A stretch of DNA of 54,857 nucleotides from NCBI GenBank assembly GCA_013298865.1, contig JAAFJL010000011.1:1-54857 (forward strand). The letters run 5' to 3'. A program made the translations under genes and the position numbers. The stretch's first letter is position 1. Each line of letters starts with the position of its first letter. Positions 38,127 to 47,338 of the stretch are shown here, piece by piece. Below the pieces are notes generated by a model. It saw only the letters and a program-made list of their open reading frames with translations, was not told where the DNA came from and made no database searches. This stretch comes from Cytophagales bacterium (GTDB taxonomy: Bacteria; Bacteroidota; Bacteroidia; Cytophagales; Spirosomataceae).

Positions 38127-38156
38127 ACCCTATTAACCCATCTCAAAGAAATAGTC

Positions 38157-41120
38157 ATGAAAAAACTCATATATACATTCTCATTGTGCTTATTAACTTT
38201 TTTGACATCACAAGCACAAACTCCGTCACCCTCAGCAATTGTTGAGTATAATTCAACTACAAAGGGAGTTTTAATCCCACGTATGACGAAGGCACAACGT
38301 GATGCCATCGTTACACCCGCCCAAGGCTTAATGATTTTTCAAACTGATAATACCCCAGGATTTTATTTTTATGATAGCTCTTGGAAGGCAGTTGGAAACG
38401 GAGGAACAGGTTTTAATCCGAATGATATTTGGATAAATGCTGATAGTGCGAGTGTAGCAGCTGGTTCTGCTTCAAATCCTCAAAAAAAAGGGAAATATAG
38501 TGTTGCAATAGGGCATGGTACTCTTTACAATAATCAAAGTGTCAATAATGTAGCCATCGGGGTTAATAATTTGTATGATAATAAAAAAGGAGAGAGTAAT
38601 ATATCTATTGGTGTAAATGCAATGAGATTTAATACAAATGGTCATCATAATGTTGGAATAGGAACACAAGCCTTGTACAATAGTACAACTGGGGGCAATA
38701 ATATTGCTATTGGAACAAACTCTTTATTAAATAGTACAACTGGTTCAAGTAATGTTTCCGTTGGTGTAAATTCTATGTATTTTAATCAAACAGGTTCAAT
38801 AAATACTGCTCTGGGAGAGTTTGCTCTGCACCGTAATTCGACAGGTGGTTCTAATGTTGCAATTGGTGGTTCTACATTGCTGGACAATACAACAGGAAAT
38901 AGTAATACTGCTGTGGGTACAAATAGTATGTATAAAAATATTTCAGGAACAAATAATGCAGCACTTGGTAGTCATGCACTTCATCGTAATACAACAGGTA
39001 ATAACAATACTGCAATAGGATATGGTGCATTATTAAGCCATTTAACAGGAAACGAAAATTCTGCATTTGGCGTGAATGCCATGTATTTCGATTCTACAAG
39101 TAATTACAATACAGCCATAGGCTCTCATGCTTTACATTTCAATCGAGTAAGTTCAAATAATACAGCGGTTGGGCGTTATTCAATGCTAAACCATAAAACA
39201 GGTGATGGAAATACTGCAGTTGGTATGCATAGTTTAGGAAATGATGTTAGTGGTGAAGGAAATACCTCAATAGGATCTTACTCATTAGCAAATAACATCT
39301 CAGGGATTAACAATGTTGCAATCGGAGCAGTAGCAATGATTAATCACAAAAGTGGTAATGGTAACGTTTCAATTGGAGTAGGAAGTATGTATAGTGACTC
39401 AACTGGAAATGAGAATGTGGCAGTGGGCGGGAATGCACTTTTTCATAATAAGGTTGGAACAAGAAATACAGCCATCGGTACAAGTTCAATGATAAACAAC
39501 CTTGCGGGTGGTAACACTGCACTTGGTTCAAACTCAATGCAAAGTAATACTACTGGTGGTGCAAATACCTCAATAGGTTATCTTTCTATGTATGGAAATG
39601 TTACTGGGGGTTACAATGTAGCTGTTGGACAGCAAGCTCTTCATAGTGGGGGATCAGAAAATGTTGCATTGGGATTTCAAGCAGCATTTGCTAATACAGG
39701 AAACTCTAACATAACCATCGGCTCAAATTCTGGTAGAAATGGAACAAATTATACGGGCAATACCTTTGTAGGGCAAGCAACAGGTATGGAGACAACTGCA
39801 GGATCGAATAGTTTTTTTGGTGCGAATGCAGGTAGATATAATACTACGGGGACAGGCGGAATTTTTTTAGGAGCAAATGCTGGGTTTAGTAATACCACAG
39901 GATCATATAACCTGTACTTTGGTGGTGAAGCTGGATACAGTGCAACGACTGCAAGTCATAATATTTTCCTTGGGTATATTTCTGGATATTCAACCACAAC
40001 TGGTGCCGCAAACATTTTTATTGGGACTGAGGCAGGAAGATTTAATACAACAGGTACCTATAATACTTACATAGGTATCGGGTCTGGGCGTAGTGCTACA
40101 ACTGCGGGAGCAAATGTTTTTGTTGGAACATCAACAGGTTATGCAAATACAACTGGGGGAGGGAATGTATTCATTGGTCAAGAGGCGGGAAGATTTAATA
40201 CTACTGGAGGAACAAATGTATTTATTGGAAATGCATCAGGGTTTGCTTCAACAACTGCAACTGAAAATACATTTTTAGGAAATGCCTCTGGTTATGCAAA
40301 TACAACTGGGGGTGGGAATAACTTTATAGGCTCAAACGCAGGTAGATTTAATACGACTGGGACTGGTAATACTTATATTGGAAACTATACCGGGTACTTA
40401 AATACAACAGGCATAGATAATGTTTTCTTAGGAAATGCATCTGGTTTTGGTACTACGACGGGTTCATCAAACGTTTATCTTGGTTCTAATGCTGGGAGGC
40501 TGAATATCTTGGGAGGTAGCAATATTGCTATTGGTGCTTATGCAGGTTATACGGAGACAGGAAGCAATACTTTGTATATAGAAAATTCTACAACAGCATC
40601 TCCTTTAATTGGTGGAAATTTCGCAACAGACCGTGTAGGTATCAATCGCCCAATTGCCAGCCTTACCAATACTTTTGAAGTAGGAGGAGAAGCTTCAAAA
40701 GCAACGGCGGGTGCTTGGATTGCTAATTCAGATAAACGTTTAAAGAAAAACATTCAATATTTGAATAGCAAAGATGCCCTTTCTCAGATACTGAAAATGA
40801 AAGGAGCAAACTACGAATGGAATGATGATAAAACTGGCATTAAACGCCCAATAGGTCAACAATTAGGTTTTATTGCACAAGATATTCAAGCTCTTTTTCC
40901 AAATAAAGTCAAGGCAGATAATCTTGGTTATTTGCAAACTGCTTACGGAGATTATGACCCTCTTTTTGTAGAATCAATCAAAGCATTATACGAAGAAAAT
41001 CAAAAGCTCAAATCTGATTTAGGAGAAATGAAGGCTTCAATTGGTAAATTAGAGGATTTGATTAAAAATCGTTTAGGTGTTTCGGAAAAAGCTATTAAAG
41101 ATGCCAGATCAAAAAAATAG
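38157..41120 (+). CDS. Beta-roll repeat adhesin with S74-type intramolecular chaperone
   Basis: A 987-residue secreted protein: signal peptide (1-21), a head domain with [15 protein letters not shown] (about 38-52), then some thirty repeats of 20-25 residues from about 115 to 800, and a C-terminal intramolecular chaperone/peptidase S74 domain (about 860-960: [38 protein letters not shown]) ending in a coiled coil. The S and K of SDKRLKKN match the self-cleavage site of endosialidase-type chaperones. The repeats are of YadA-head type and fall into two classes (see the repeat entry). Trimerisation followed by removal of the chaperone is the expected maturation. It is the last gene before the terminator. 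Confidence 0.82.
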   Translation: MKKLIYTFSLCLLTFLTSQAQTPSPSAIVEYNSTTKGVLIPRMTKAQRDAIVTPAQGLMIFQTDNTPGFYFYDSSWKAVGNGGTGFNPNDIWINADSASVAAGSASNPQKKGKYSVAIGHGTLYNNQSVNNVAIGVNNLYDNKKGESNISIGVNAMRFNTNGHHNVGIGTQALYNSTTGGNNIAIGTNSLLNSTTGSSNVSVGVNSMYFNQTGSINTALGEFALHRNSTGGSNVAIGGSTLLDNTTGNSNTAVGTNSMYKNISGTNNAALGSHALHRNTTGNNNTAIGYGALLSHLTGNENSAFGVNAMYFDSTSNYNTAIGSHALHFNRVSSNNTAVGRYSMLNHKTGDGNTAVGMHSLGNDVSGEGNTSIGSYSLANNISGINNVAIGAVAMINHKSGNGNVSIGVGSMYSDSTGNENVAVGGNALFHNKVGTRNTAIGTSSMINNLAGGNTALGSNSMQSNTTGGANTSIGYLSMYGNVTGGYNVAVGQQALHSGGSENVALGFQAAFANTGNSNITIGSNSGRNGTNYTGNTFVGQATGMETTAGSNSFFGANAGRYNTTGTGGIFLGANAGFSNTTGSYNLYFGGEAGYSATTASHNIFLGYISGYSTTTGAANIFIGTEAGRFNTTGTYNTYIGIGSGRSATTAGANVFVGTSTGYANTTGGGNVFIGQEAGRFNTTGGTNVFIGNASGFASTTATENTFLGNASGYANTTGGGNNFIGSNAGRFNTTGTGNTYIGNYTGYLNTTGIDNVFLGNASGFGTTTGSSNVYLGSNAGRLNILGGSNIAIGAYAGYTETGSNTLYIENSTTASPLIGGNFATDRVGINRPIASLTNTFEVGGEASKATAGAWIANSDKRLKKNIQYLNSKDALSQILKMKGANYEWNDDKTGIKRPIGQQLGFIAQDIQALFPNKVKADNLGYLQTAYGDYDPLFVESIKALYEENQKLKSDLGEMKASIGKLEDLIKNRLGVSEKAIKDARSKK
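38497..40550 (+). repeat. Coding tandem repeats of the beta-roll adhesin
   Basis: Degenerate tandem repeats of about 66-75 bases. The first block (to about 39690) encodes units of the form NTAIGxxALxxNTTG; the second (about 39750-40510) encodes NVFIGxxAGRxNTTG units with a tighter 22-residue period. Such arrays favour slippage and change in length. Confidence 0.75.
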
Positions 41121-41149
41121 GTGTTAATTTAGACAGATTATATTACCTC

Positions 41150-41187
41150 AAAACCCTATCGAAATCAATTTCGATAGGGTTTTTGTT
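41150..41187. terminator. Strong terminator after the surface-protein locus
   Basis: A perfect 15-bp stem (41150-41164 and 41169-41183, core ACCCTATCGAAA) with loop TCAA and a T-rich tail. It is the first clear intrinsic terminator on the plus strand after the start of the 29-kb locus, and it lies before the ECF sigma gene. Confidence 0.9.
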
Positions 41188-41250
41188 TTATTTTACCCCT
41201 CCCCTGTAACATTTCCAAACATTTATCGACTAACTGTAAAACATTACAAT

Positions 41251-41742
41251 TTGACACAAAATTCTGAACAACAATTTGTCGAGATGATGGCAAAATCACA
41301 GGGCATTTTACACAAAGTGAGTGCCATGTATTGTCGTGACCCTGATGATAAAAAGGATTTGTTTCAGGAGATTCTTTTGCAGCTTTGGAAGGCGTATCCT
41401 TCTTTTAGGCAGGAGTCAAAAATTTCTACTTGGATTTACCAAATTGCTCTGAATACTGCTATTTCAAACTTCAGAAAAACGTCTCGACAACCACAAAAAA
41501 TTGCTTTAGAAGATTATCATTTGCAGTTGGCAGATAGTAATTATGATACTGAAACGGAGGAAAAAATGGCTCAACTGAGATTGGCAATTGAAACTTTGTC
41601 GGACATTGAAAAGGCTTTAGTAATGCTTTATTTTGAAGGAAAAGACAATGAAGAAATTGCGGATATTTTGGGAATTACGGCTAATAATGTAAGAGTAAAA
41701 ATGTCTCGGATTAGGGATAAATTGAGGGCAGTTGTTCAATGA
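41251..41742 (+). CDS. ECF-type RNA polymerase sigma factor
   Basis: A sigma-70 factor of the ECF group, 163 residues if it starts at the TTG at 41251 and 152 if at the ATG at 41284. Region 2 is DDKKDLFQEILLQLWKAY and region 4 is LSDIEKALVMLYFEGKDNEE followed by an AxxLGITANNVRVKMSRIRDKL helix-turn-helix. It precedes a membrane protein gene (41890) that may act on it, and a TraB/GumN gene. Only these two domains are present. The signal and target promoters are unknown. Confidence 0.9.
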   Translation: MTQNSEQQFVEMMAKSQGILHKVSAMYCRDPDDKKDLFQEILLQLWKAYPSFRQESKISTWIYQIALNTAISNFRKTSRQPQKIALEDYHLQLADSNYDTETEEKMAQLRLAIETLSDIEKALVMLYFEGKDNEEIADILGITANNVRVKMSRIRDKLRAVVQ

Positions 41743-41889
41743 TTTTCGATGTTTGATTTTCGTTTTTCGATGTCCGATTCAGTTCATAGTTGTTTAATAA
41801 TTTACGATAATTATTGGCACAGAAATAAAAAGACAACCAACTATTAATCAGATACTTATCAACTTAAAATTTATCAACTTAACTAAAAA

Positions 41890-42483
41890 ATGGAGCTTGA
41901 TGATCTCAGACATATTTGGCAAGATTTAGCGACTCAGGATTCTGTGGAATTATCTGAAAGTGAACTTGTGCCTATTCTTCGCCAGAAGGCGAACGATGCG
42001 ATTTCTCTGTTAAAAAGAAATTTAAAAATCGAGATGAATATCTGTCTTTATGTCTGTTTACCAGTGCTGGTGTTGGGTTGTATTTTTATGGATATGCCAA
42101 CTTTTATGCTGGGGTTCTTCGTGGCTTCTGTTATTTTTACGGGCTTATTCGTGATTTATTATCGTAGAGAACTCCATTTTTTGGAGGTTTCTCAGCAAAT
42201 TGTTAATCTTAAAGAATTTCTTTCAACAACTATTCAAAACCTTAGTAGCTTTGTGCGGTTTTATCTTTGGTTTAACTATATCGTAACACCCATTTTTATC
42301 TTTTTTGGCATTTACTGGAAAGCATCACAATACTCTGATTATCTGATAGTTACTTTACTGATGACAGTAATTCTGAGTGTGATTAGTAACTTTTTTATCA
42401 GGTGGTATGTGCAGAGATTATACGGTAGATATTTAAAGATATTACAGAAAAACCTTAATGAATTAATTGAAGAAAACGTTTAA
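41890..42483 (+). CDS. Membrane protein of unknown function next to the ECF sigma factor
   Basis: A 197-residue protein: a soluble N-terminal part (1-50, ELDDLRHIWQDLATQ, with an acidic helix), then four hydrophobic segments in two pairs (about 52-92 and 120-170) and a short basic C-terminal helix. No family is recognised. Sigma genes of this kind are often followed by a small membrane protein that controls them; a regulatory role is a positional inference. The spacer before it (41743-41889) carries a TTTTCGATGT repeat that recurs at 45588-45620. Confidence 0.6.
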   Translation: MELDDLRHIWQDLATQDSVELSESELVPILRQKANDAISLLKRNLKIEMNICLYVCLPVLVLGCIFMDMPTFMLGFFVASVIFTGLFVIYYRRELHFLEVSQQIVNLKEFLSTTIQNLSSFVRFYLWFNYIVTPIFIFFGIYWKASQYSDYLIVTLLMTVILSVISNFFIRWYVQRLYGRYLKILQKNLNELIEENV

Positions 42484-42501
42484 AACAAAACTAAAAAAAC
42501 A

Positions 42502-43377
42502 ATGACAAATCCTATTAAATTTTTCTTTATCTCACTGATTTTCAGTAGTTTATATTTTACAAAAATCTATGCCCAAGAAGAAAAAACGCTTCTTTGGGAA
42601 GTTTCTGGCAATGGTCTTTCGCAACCTTCGTATTTGTACGGGACGGTTCATGCGATTTGTGATAAAGATTTTTTTGTGAAAGAGTCTATCAAAACCAACT
42701 TTCAGAAAACTCAACAATTGTTTCTTGAAATTGATATGGATGACCCCAAAGCGATGGGGTCGCTCATGAAGGCGTTGTACATGACAGACGGAAAAAAACT
42801 AAAATCTTTGTTCTCAGAGTCTGATTATCAGAAGGTTGCAAAGTTTTTCAAGGACTCTGTTCAAACTAATTTGGAGGGTGTACAAACTATAAAGCCTTTA
42901 ATGTTGATGTCATTTCTATTGCCAAAAATGTCTGGATGTTCTCCTAAAAGTTATGAGGCTTATTTTATGTCTTTGGCAAAAGAACAGAAAAAGGAAGTTT
43001 TTGGCTTGGAAACTCCAGAAGATCAGATGGCAGCTTTGGACAAAATGGGAATTCAAAAACAAGCAGATGCAATGTTGGAAATGATTGACGAAAAGGAATG
43101 GAAAAAGGGCAAAGAAAACTTAAAGAGACTTATTTCAGATTATAAAAATCAAGACTTAGAGGCACTTTACAAAGACGTTTCGGAGATTTCTCAGTACGGA
43201 GAAGACTACGAAAAAGCTCTATTAGAAGATCGTAACAAGGCTTGGATTCCTGTTATCAAGAAAGTTGCTGCCGAAAAATCTACCTTTTTTGCGTTTGGTT
43301 CGGGGCATTTAGGAGGAACAAGTGGGGTGATAAAGTTGCTTCGGAAAGAAGGTTTCTCTGTGAAGGGAGTTCAGTAA
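42502..43377 (+). CDS. TraB/GumN family protein
   Basis: A 291-residue secreted protein with a signal peptide (about 1-25). TraB/GumN landmarks are LYGTVHAI (about 47-54), the central GLETPEDQ, and FGSGHLGGTSGVI near the C-terminus. These GxxH/GLET/GxGHL motifs resemble the metal-binding core of TIKI-like proteases. It sits 18 bases after the membrane protein gene and completes a three-gene unit with the ECF sigma factor. Despite the family name it is not linked to conjugation here. Its enzyme activity is not shown. Confidence 0.85.
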   Translation: MTNPIKFFFISLIFSSLYFTKIYAQEEKTLLWEVSGNGLSQPSYLYGTVHAICDKDFFVKESIKTNFQKTQQLFLEIDMDDPKAMGSLMKALYMTDGKKLKSLFSESDYQKVAKFFKDSVQTNLEGVQTIKPLMLMSFLLPKMSGCSPKSYEAYFMSLAKEQKKEVFGLETPEDQMAALDKMGIQKQADAMLEMIDEKEWKKGKENLKRLISDYKNQDLEALYKDVSEISQYGEDYEKALLEDRNKAWIPVIKKVAAEKSTFFAFGSGHLGGTSGVIKLLRKEGFSVKGVQ

Positions 43378-43430
43378 ATTTCATTGTAATTATGTACCAT
43401 TTGGCGGATAGATAAACTTAACATTGAAAA

Positions 43431-43701
43431 AACCTCTCCTCCGACCCCTCTCCAATTCCATTGTGGCTACTGAGCTACTGTTTATACATAAGTTTTTCTG
43501 ATTCATATTCTTCTAAGTAAATGAGTAAAAGCTGGGTAAAGTTGTTAATTTTTCCCTAAAAATGACATTTTGACCTCATCCCCTAACCCCTTCTCCTGCT
43601 GAGAAGGGGAACACCTGAAGAGATTAACTAACTCATTTTCAAACACTTATAGACTTATGTGTAAACCGTAGCTCCTGCTAAGAGGGGTCGGAGGAGAGGT
43701 T
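43431..43701. mobile_element. 271-bp palindromic MITE-like element
   Basis: Terminal 21-bp perfect inverted repeats (43431-43451, AACCTCTCCTCCGACCCCTC at its left end, and 43681-43701) enclose a second imperfect pair (43473-43492 and 43654-43673, 18 of 20 paired) and a central hairpin with a perfect 9-bp stem CCCCTTCTC/GAGAAGGGG (43587-43609). It has no coding content, and no clear target-site duplication is visible. It lies between convergent genes and fills the 353-base gap. It resembles a non-autonomous MITE or REP-like element and may also stop transcription from both sides. Confidence 0.6.
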
Positions 43702-43730
43702 AAGGAATCTGCAAAGTTTCGTACACCTCC

Positions 43731-44975
43731 TCAATCCATTTTCAAACTAAATAATTCTTTAGACCGTAACCAGACGATTGTTACTATTGCAAGGGTGATA
43801 CTGCCTCCCAAAATTACAGATGGTACTGTCCCAAAAAGTTTGGCAGCAAGTCCAGATTCAAAAGCTCCGATTTCGTTGGAAGAACTCACAAAAATACCGT
43901 TTACAGATGAAACTCTGCCTCGCATTTCGTCTGGAGTGAAATGTCTAATCACAGTCTGACGAATCACTACACTGATACTATCAAAAGCACCCGTCAAGAA
44001 AAGGGCAACTATCGAAAGCCAAAAATTTTCTGAAATCCCAAAAACCAAAGTCGCAACGCCAAAACCTGCAATGGCAATCAAGAGGTTTCTCCAGGGTTTA
44101 TTGAGCGGTGGAAAATACACCAATAAGACCATTGTAAGTACCGCCCCAATAGAAGGTGCAGCCCTGAGAATCCCCAATCCTTCTGCTCCGACTTTTAGAA
44201 TATCTTCGGCAAAAACTGGCAAAATAGCCACTACGCCCCCAAAGAGTACCGAAATCAAATCTAAAGAGATCGAGTACAAAATGATTTTTTTGCCAAAAAC
44301 AAATCGAATTCCTTCCGAAAGACTCGTGAAAATATCTACTTTTTGTTCGCCAGTAATCAGTACAGGTCTTTTTTTAATGGTCGAAATCAAGGTCATTACA
44401 ACCAACATAATAACCACAACGCAAATCAAAGTATTGGTTAAACCCATTAGATTATACAAAAAACCTGCAATGCCTGGACCTAAAATTGCCCCTGCTTGCC
44501 AGAAAGAACTTGCCCAGGTTGCTCCGTTGGCAAAATGCTCTTTGGGTATCAGGAAAGGGTTCAGCGATGATGACGCTGGGCTATAAAATCCACGAGCAAA
44601 GCCAATCAAAAAAATGGCAAAGTAAATCATCGTAAGCATTTGTGAATGAGGCAATTGCGTACTCTGATGGGTTGCCCATATAAGGAGTAAAGAGCATAGA
44701 ATAATTGCAGATAAACTGATTTGTAGAATCGTTTTTTTGTCTTTTCTATCGGCTAAATGTCCCCCAAATAATGCCAAACAGATATAAGGAATAGCTTCTG
44801 CCAGACCAATCAATCCAAGTGCCAAAGGGTCATGGGTGATTTTATAAACTTCATAACCAAGCACTACTTCCTGAATCAGTAATGCCATAGTAATCAGACC
44901 ATTAGCGGTCATATAAGCTACAAATTCGGGATAACGGAGGGCTGCGTAAGGGTCTGTTTTAGCGTTTTGTGGCAT
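43731..44975 (-). CDS. MFS transporter, exporter-type
   Basis: A 414-residue inner-membrane protein with about 12 transmembrane segments. I chose the ATG at 44975, since the conserved region (YAALRYPEFVAYMTANGL) follows it directly and the frame upstream is not family-like. Signature motif A is GGHLADRKDKKTI between helices 2 and 3. It resembles MFS_3/enterobactin-exporter (EntS-like) relatives. The substrate is unknown; export of a small compound is likely. It is divergent from the Rieske gene, with a 123-base shared spacer. Confidence 0.85.
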   Translation of the reverse strand: MPQNAKTDPYAALRYPEFVAYMTANGLITMALLIQEVVLGYEVYKITHDPLALGLIGLAEAIPYICLALFGGHLADRKDKKTILQISLSAIILCSLLLIWATHQSTQLPHSQMLTMIYFAIFLIGFARGFYSPASSSLNPFLIPKEHFANGATWASSFWQAGAILGPGIAGFLYNLMGLTNTLICVVVIMLVVMTLISTIKKRPVLITGEQKVDIFTSLSEGIRFVFGKKIILYSISLDLISVLFGGVVAILPVFAEDILKVGAEGLGILRAAPSIGAVLTMVLLVYFPPLNKPWRNLLIAIAGFGVATLVFGISENFWLSIVALFLTGAFDSISVVIRQTVIRHFTPDEMRGRVSSVNGIFVSSSNEIGAFESGLAAKLFGTVPSVILGGSITLAIVTIVWLRSKELFSLKMD

Positions 44976-45098
44976 AATTTTTTGTGTATTTTCAGAAGTT
45001 TTCAAATATTGTTCAAAAGTAGGGTAAATCACTTACTGACCACACTAATTTCAAAGTTATTTCGTATTTTAGGTAAATCATTTTATTTAATAATCATC

Positions 45099-45587
45099 AT
45101 GAATCGCTACGAATTTTTAAAGTCAATGGGTTTTGGAGGTGCTGCTCTTATGGCGGTATTAACTTCATGTGTTAGCCAAGAAGATACTTATGTCCCAGTT
45201 ACAACTATTGACCCCAAGGCTACAACAAGTTCAACTGGCAATTCCAATATTGGAGCAACTCCAATTACCGATATTAGTAAAATCACGAATCCACTAATTA
45301 AGATAGATATTTCGGCTAATTCTAATTCTGCTCTCAAAAAAGTAAGTGGATATGTTGTCCAGAGTGGGATTGTAGTTGCCCAAGTTGCCGCAGGAACGTA
45401 CGCCGCCGTAACAAATACGTGTAGCCACGAACCCAAAAAACAAGTGATTTTTGATAGTGGTGAATTCTATTGTACTGCCCACGGTGCCAGATTTGACATT
45501 ACGGGTAAAGGTTTAAACTCGGTAGGTAGCAAGGGAGTCAAAGCGTACAATGTTGCCACTGATGGCAAAACTGTGGTGGTTTATTAG
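45099..45587 (+). CDS. Rieske [2Fe-2S] lipoprotein
   Basis: A 162-residue protein starting at the ATG at 45099. A short N-terminal lipoprotein signal ends at LTSC (C24). The Rieske centre is CSH (C108, H110) with CTAH (C125, H128), all four ligands present, in the usual order and spacing. It should be a periplasmic, lipid-anchored electron carrier. It precedes a thioredoxin-ApbE-DUF4266-DUF3570 set in the same direction, suggesting an envelope redox role (inference). Confidence 0.9.
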   Translation: MNRYEFLKSMGFGGAALMAVLTSCVSQEDTYVPVTTIDPKATTSSTGNSNIGATPITDISKITNPLIKIDISANSNSALKKVSGYVVQSGIVVAQVAAGTYAAVTNTCSHEPKKQVIFDSGEFYCTAHGARFDITGKGLNSVGSKGVKAYNVATDGKTVVVY

Positions 45588-45681
45588 TTTTTCGATGTTC
45601 GTTATCCGACTTTCGATGATAGTTAATATTCTGATAATCAAATCTTTATATCAAAAAACTTTGTGCCTAAATAATCTCAAA

Positions 45682-46122
45682 ATGAAATCATTAATTTTCT
45701 TATTTTCTTCGATTTTTTTGTTGGGTTCATCTTCTTGGCAAACTGATTTCCAGAAGGCTCAGACAGAAGCTACGGTTCAGAAAAAATATATTCTTCTCAA
45801 TTTCTCTGGTTCGGATTGGTGTGGACCTTGTATTAAACTCAAAAAGGAAATCTTGGATTCAGAAGAATTTCTAAAATATGCTGACGAGAAATTGGTATTG
45901 GTTCGTGCGGATTTTCCGAGATTGAAAAAAAATCGACTTTCTCCTGAGCAAACTAAGCAAAATGAGGCATTGGCAGAAAAATATAATTCGGAAGGAAAAT
46001 TTCCTTTTACTGTTCTGATTGATGCAACAGGGAAAGCAGTAAAATCATGGGAAGGTTACGAAAACTCAATGTCGATTCAGTCATTAGAACGTGATATTCA
46101 ATTGATTACCAATGCAAAATAG
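45682..46122 (+). CDS. Secreted thioredoxin-fold protein
   Basis: A 146-residue protein with a signal peptide (1-19). I chose the ATG at 45682 because the signal begins there. It has a thioredoxin-like fold with the active site SDWCGPCIKLKKEIL (C47, C50) and the cis-proline segment FPFTVLID. It is a periplasmic disulfide-active protein. Its end overlaps the ApbE start by 11 bases, showing translational coupling. The neighbouring ApbE, DUF4266 and DUF3570 genes form a recurrent neighbourhood, and it may keep their cysteines reduced. Confidence 0.88.
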   Translation: MKSLIFLFSSIFLLGSSSWQTDFQKAQTEATVQKKYILLNFSGSDWCGPCIKLKKEILDSEEFLKYADEKLVLVRADFPRLKKNRLSPEQTKQNEALAEKYNSEGKFPFTVLIDATGKAVKSWEGYENSMSIQSLERDIQLITNAK

Positions 46123-47053
46123 CGAAAAAGGTGGTGTGTTTTCGAGGGTGACAAAACTGATGGGAAATCGGTTTGAATTAAGCATTGTTAGCACCGATTC
46201 AGTTTGGGCAAATCAAAAATTCGACCTTGCAGTTGCGGAAGTTAGTAGAATCGAAAAACTGCTGACAACTTTTAGCCCTGATAGTCAGACCAACCAAATC
46301 AATGATGCAGCAGGTATTTTTCCTGTAAAAATTGATCCAGAAATTTTCCAGTTAATCCAGCGTTCCATCAGAATTTCAAACCTGACTCAAGGAGCTTTCG
46401 ACATCACTTATGGCTCGATTGATAAAAGCCTTTGGAATTTTGATAAAACCATGACTTCCCTCCCAAGCAAAGAAATTGCCCAACAAATGATTCGTTTGAT
46501 TGACTACAAAAAAGTGATTCTGAACGAAAAAGATAGTACTGTTTTCCTGCAAGAAAAAGGCATGAGAATTGGATTTGGGGGTATTGGAAAGGGATACGCT
46601 GCCGAAATGGCAAAACGTTTGATGATGCAAGAAGGGGTAGAAAACGGCATTGTAAATGCCGCAGGAGATTTAACAACATGGGGAAATCAACCTAACGGAA
46701 AACCTTGGACAATTGGCATTGCCGACCCTAACAATCAAAATTTGCCATTTTCGTACCTCAATATTAGTAACATGGCGGTGGCAACTTCGGGTAATTATGA
46801 AAAATTTGTTGTGATTGATGGCAAAAAGTATTCTCATACCATAAATCCTAAAACTGGGTTTCCAATTTCAGGCATAAAAAGCGTAACCATCATTGCCCCA
46901 AATGCTGAAATCGCAGATGCTTTGGCAACCCCAGTTACAGTTATGGGTGTAAAAGTTGGGATAGACTTAATCAACCAAATCAAAGGGATTGCCTGCGTAA
47001 TTATTGACGATAACAATAAAATTTTTACTTCTCGAAATATTAGATTGAGTTGA
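46112..47053 (+). CDS. apbE: FAD:protein FMN transferase
   Basis: A 313-residue ApbE-family enzyme, which attaches FMN covalently to a threonine of target proteins using FAD. Landmarks are FSPDSQTNQIN (54-64), GGIGKGYAAE, ATSGNYEKF, HTINPKTGFP and DALATPVTVMG. Metal-binding and FAD-binding segments are intact. It has no signal peptide or lipobox, unlike many ApbE proteins, so its location is unclear; the start at 46112 overlaps the thioredoxin gene. The genes just after it, DUF4266 and DUF3570, are candidate partners or targets. Confidence 0.9.
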   Translation: MQNSEKGGVFSRVTKLMGNRFELSIVSTDSVWANQKFDLAVAEVSRIEKLLTTFSPDSQTNQINDAAGIFPVKIDPEIFQLIQRSIRISNLTQGAFDITYGSIDKSLWNFDKTMTSLPSKEIAQQMIRLIDYKKVILNEKDSTVFLQEKGMRIGFGGIGKGYAAEMAKRLMMQEGVENGIVNAAGDLTTWGNQPNGKPWTIGIADPNNQNLPFSYLNISNMAVATSGNYEKFVVIDGKKYSHTINPKTGFPISGIKSVTIIAPNAEIADALATPVTVMGVKVGIDLINQIKGIACVIIDDNNKIFTSRNIRLS

Positions 47054-47102
47054 ATTTTGATGATAGAATATTTACAACTTATTGATAATCAAATAATTAA
47101 AA

Positions 47103-47327
47103 ATGAAAAAAACAACTTTTAAATCTCTTGTTGCATTCGTGTTTGGCACATTATTGTGTGCATCATGTACCAGTGTGAAGGAGTATCAAAAAAGCCGAAT
47201 TAACGATTCTGAAATGGAATTAGCAGGGCGTAAATGTGAAAAATTTGAAACCAGTTTTTATCTCTATCGTGAAGGTGCAACGGGTGCAAATGGCGGAAAA
47301 GGTAGTGGAGGGTGTGGTTGTAACTAA
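47103..47327 (+). CDS. DUF4266 lipoprotein
   Basis: A 74-residue small lipoprotein: signal ending LCASC (C22), then VKEYQKSRINDSEMELAGRK typical of DUF4266, and a C-terminal glycine- and cysteine-rich tail (GSGGCGCN). It is probably outer-membrane or periplasmic. It lies between ApbE and DUF3570, a constant neighbourhood for this family. The tail cysteines could bind metal or form disulfides; no function is proven. Confidence 0.85.
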   Translation: MKKTTFKSLVAFVFGTLLCASCTSVKEYQKSRINDSEMELAGRKCEKFETSFYLYREGATGANGGKGSGGCGCN

Positions 47328-47338
47328 TTTAAAAATAC

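Noticed and set aside
38497..40550. A repeat array that might be taken for a CRISPR
   Set aside because: The repeats are degenerate, in frame, about 66-75 bases long, and encode a beta-roll protein without unique spacers.
11849..41120. A prophage or contractile injection system, suggested by tail-fibre-like GIGT and S74 domains
   Set aside because: There are no capsid, terminase, tube, sheath, baseplate or integrase genes, and nearly all large proteins carry Sec signal peptides.
42502..43377. TraB annotation as a conjugation gene
   Set aside because: The motifs are those of the TraB/GumN (TIKI-like) family, not of the conjugative pilus TraB, and no transfer genes are nearby.
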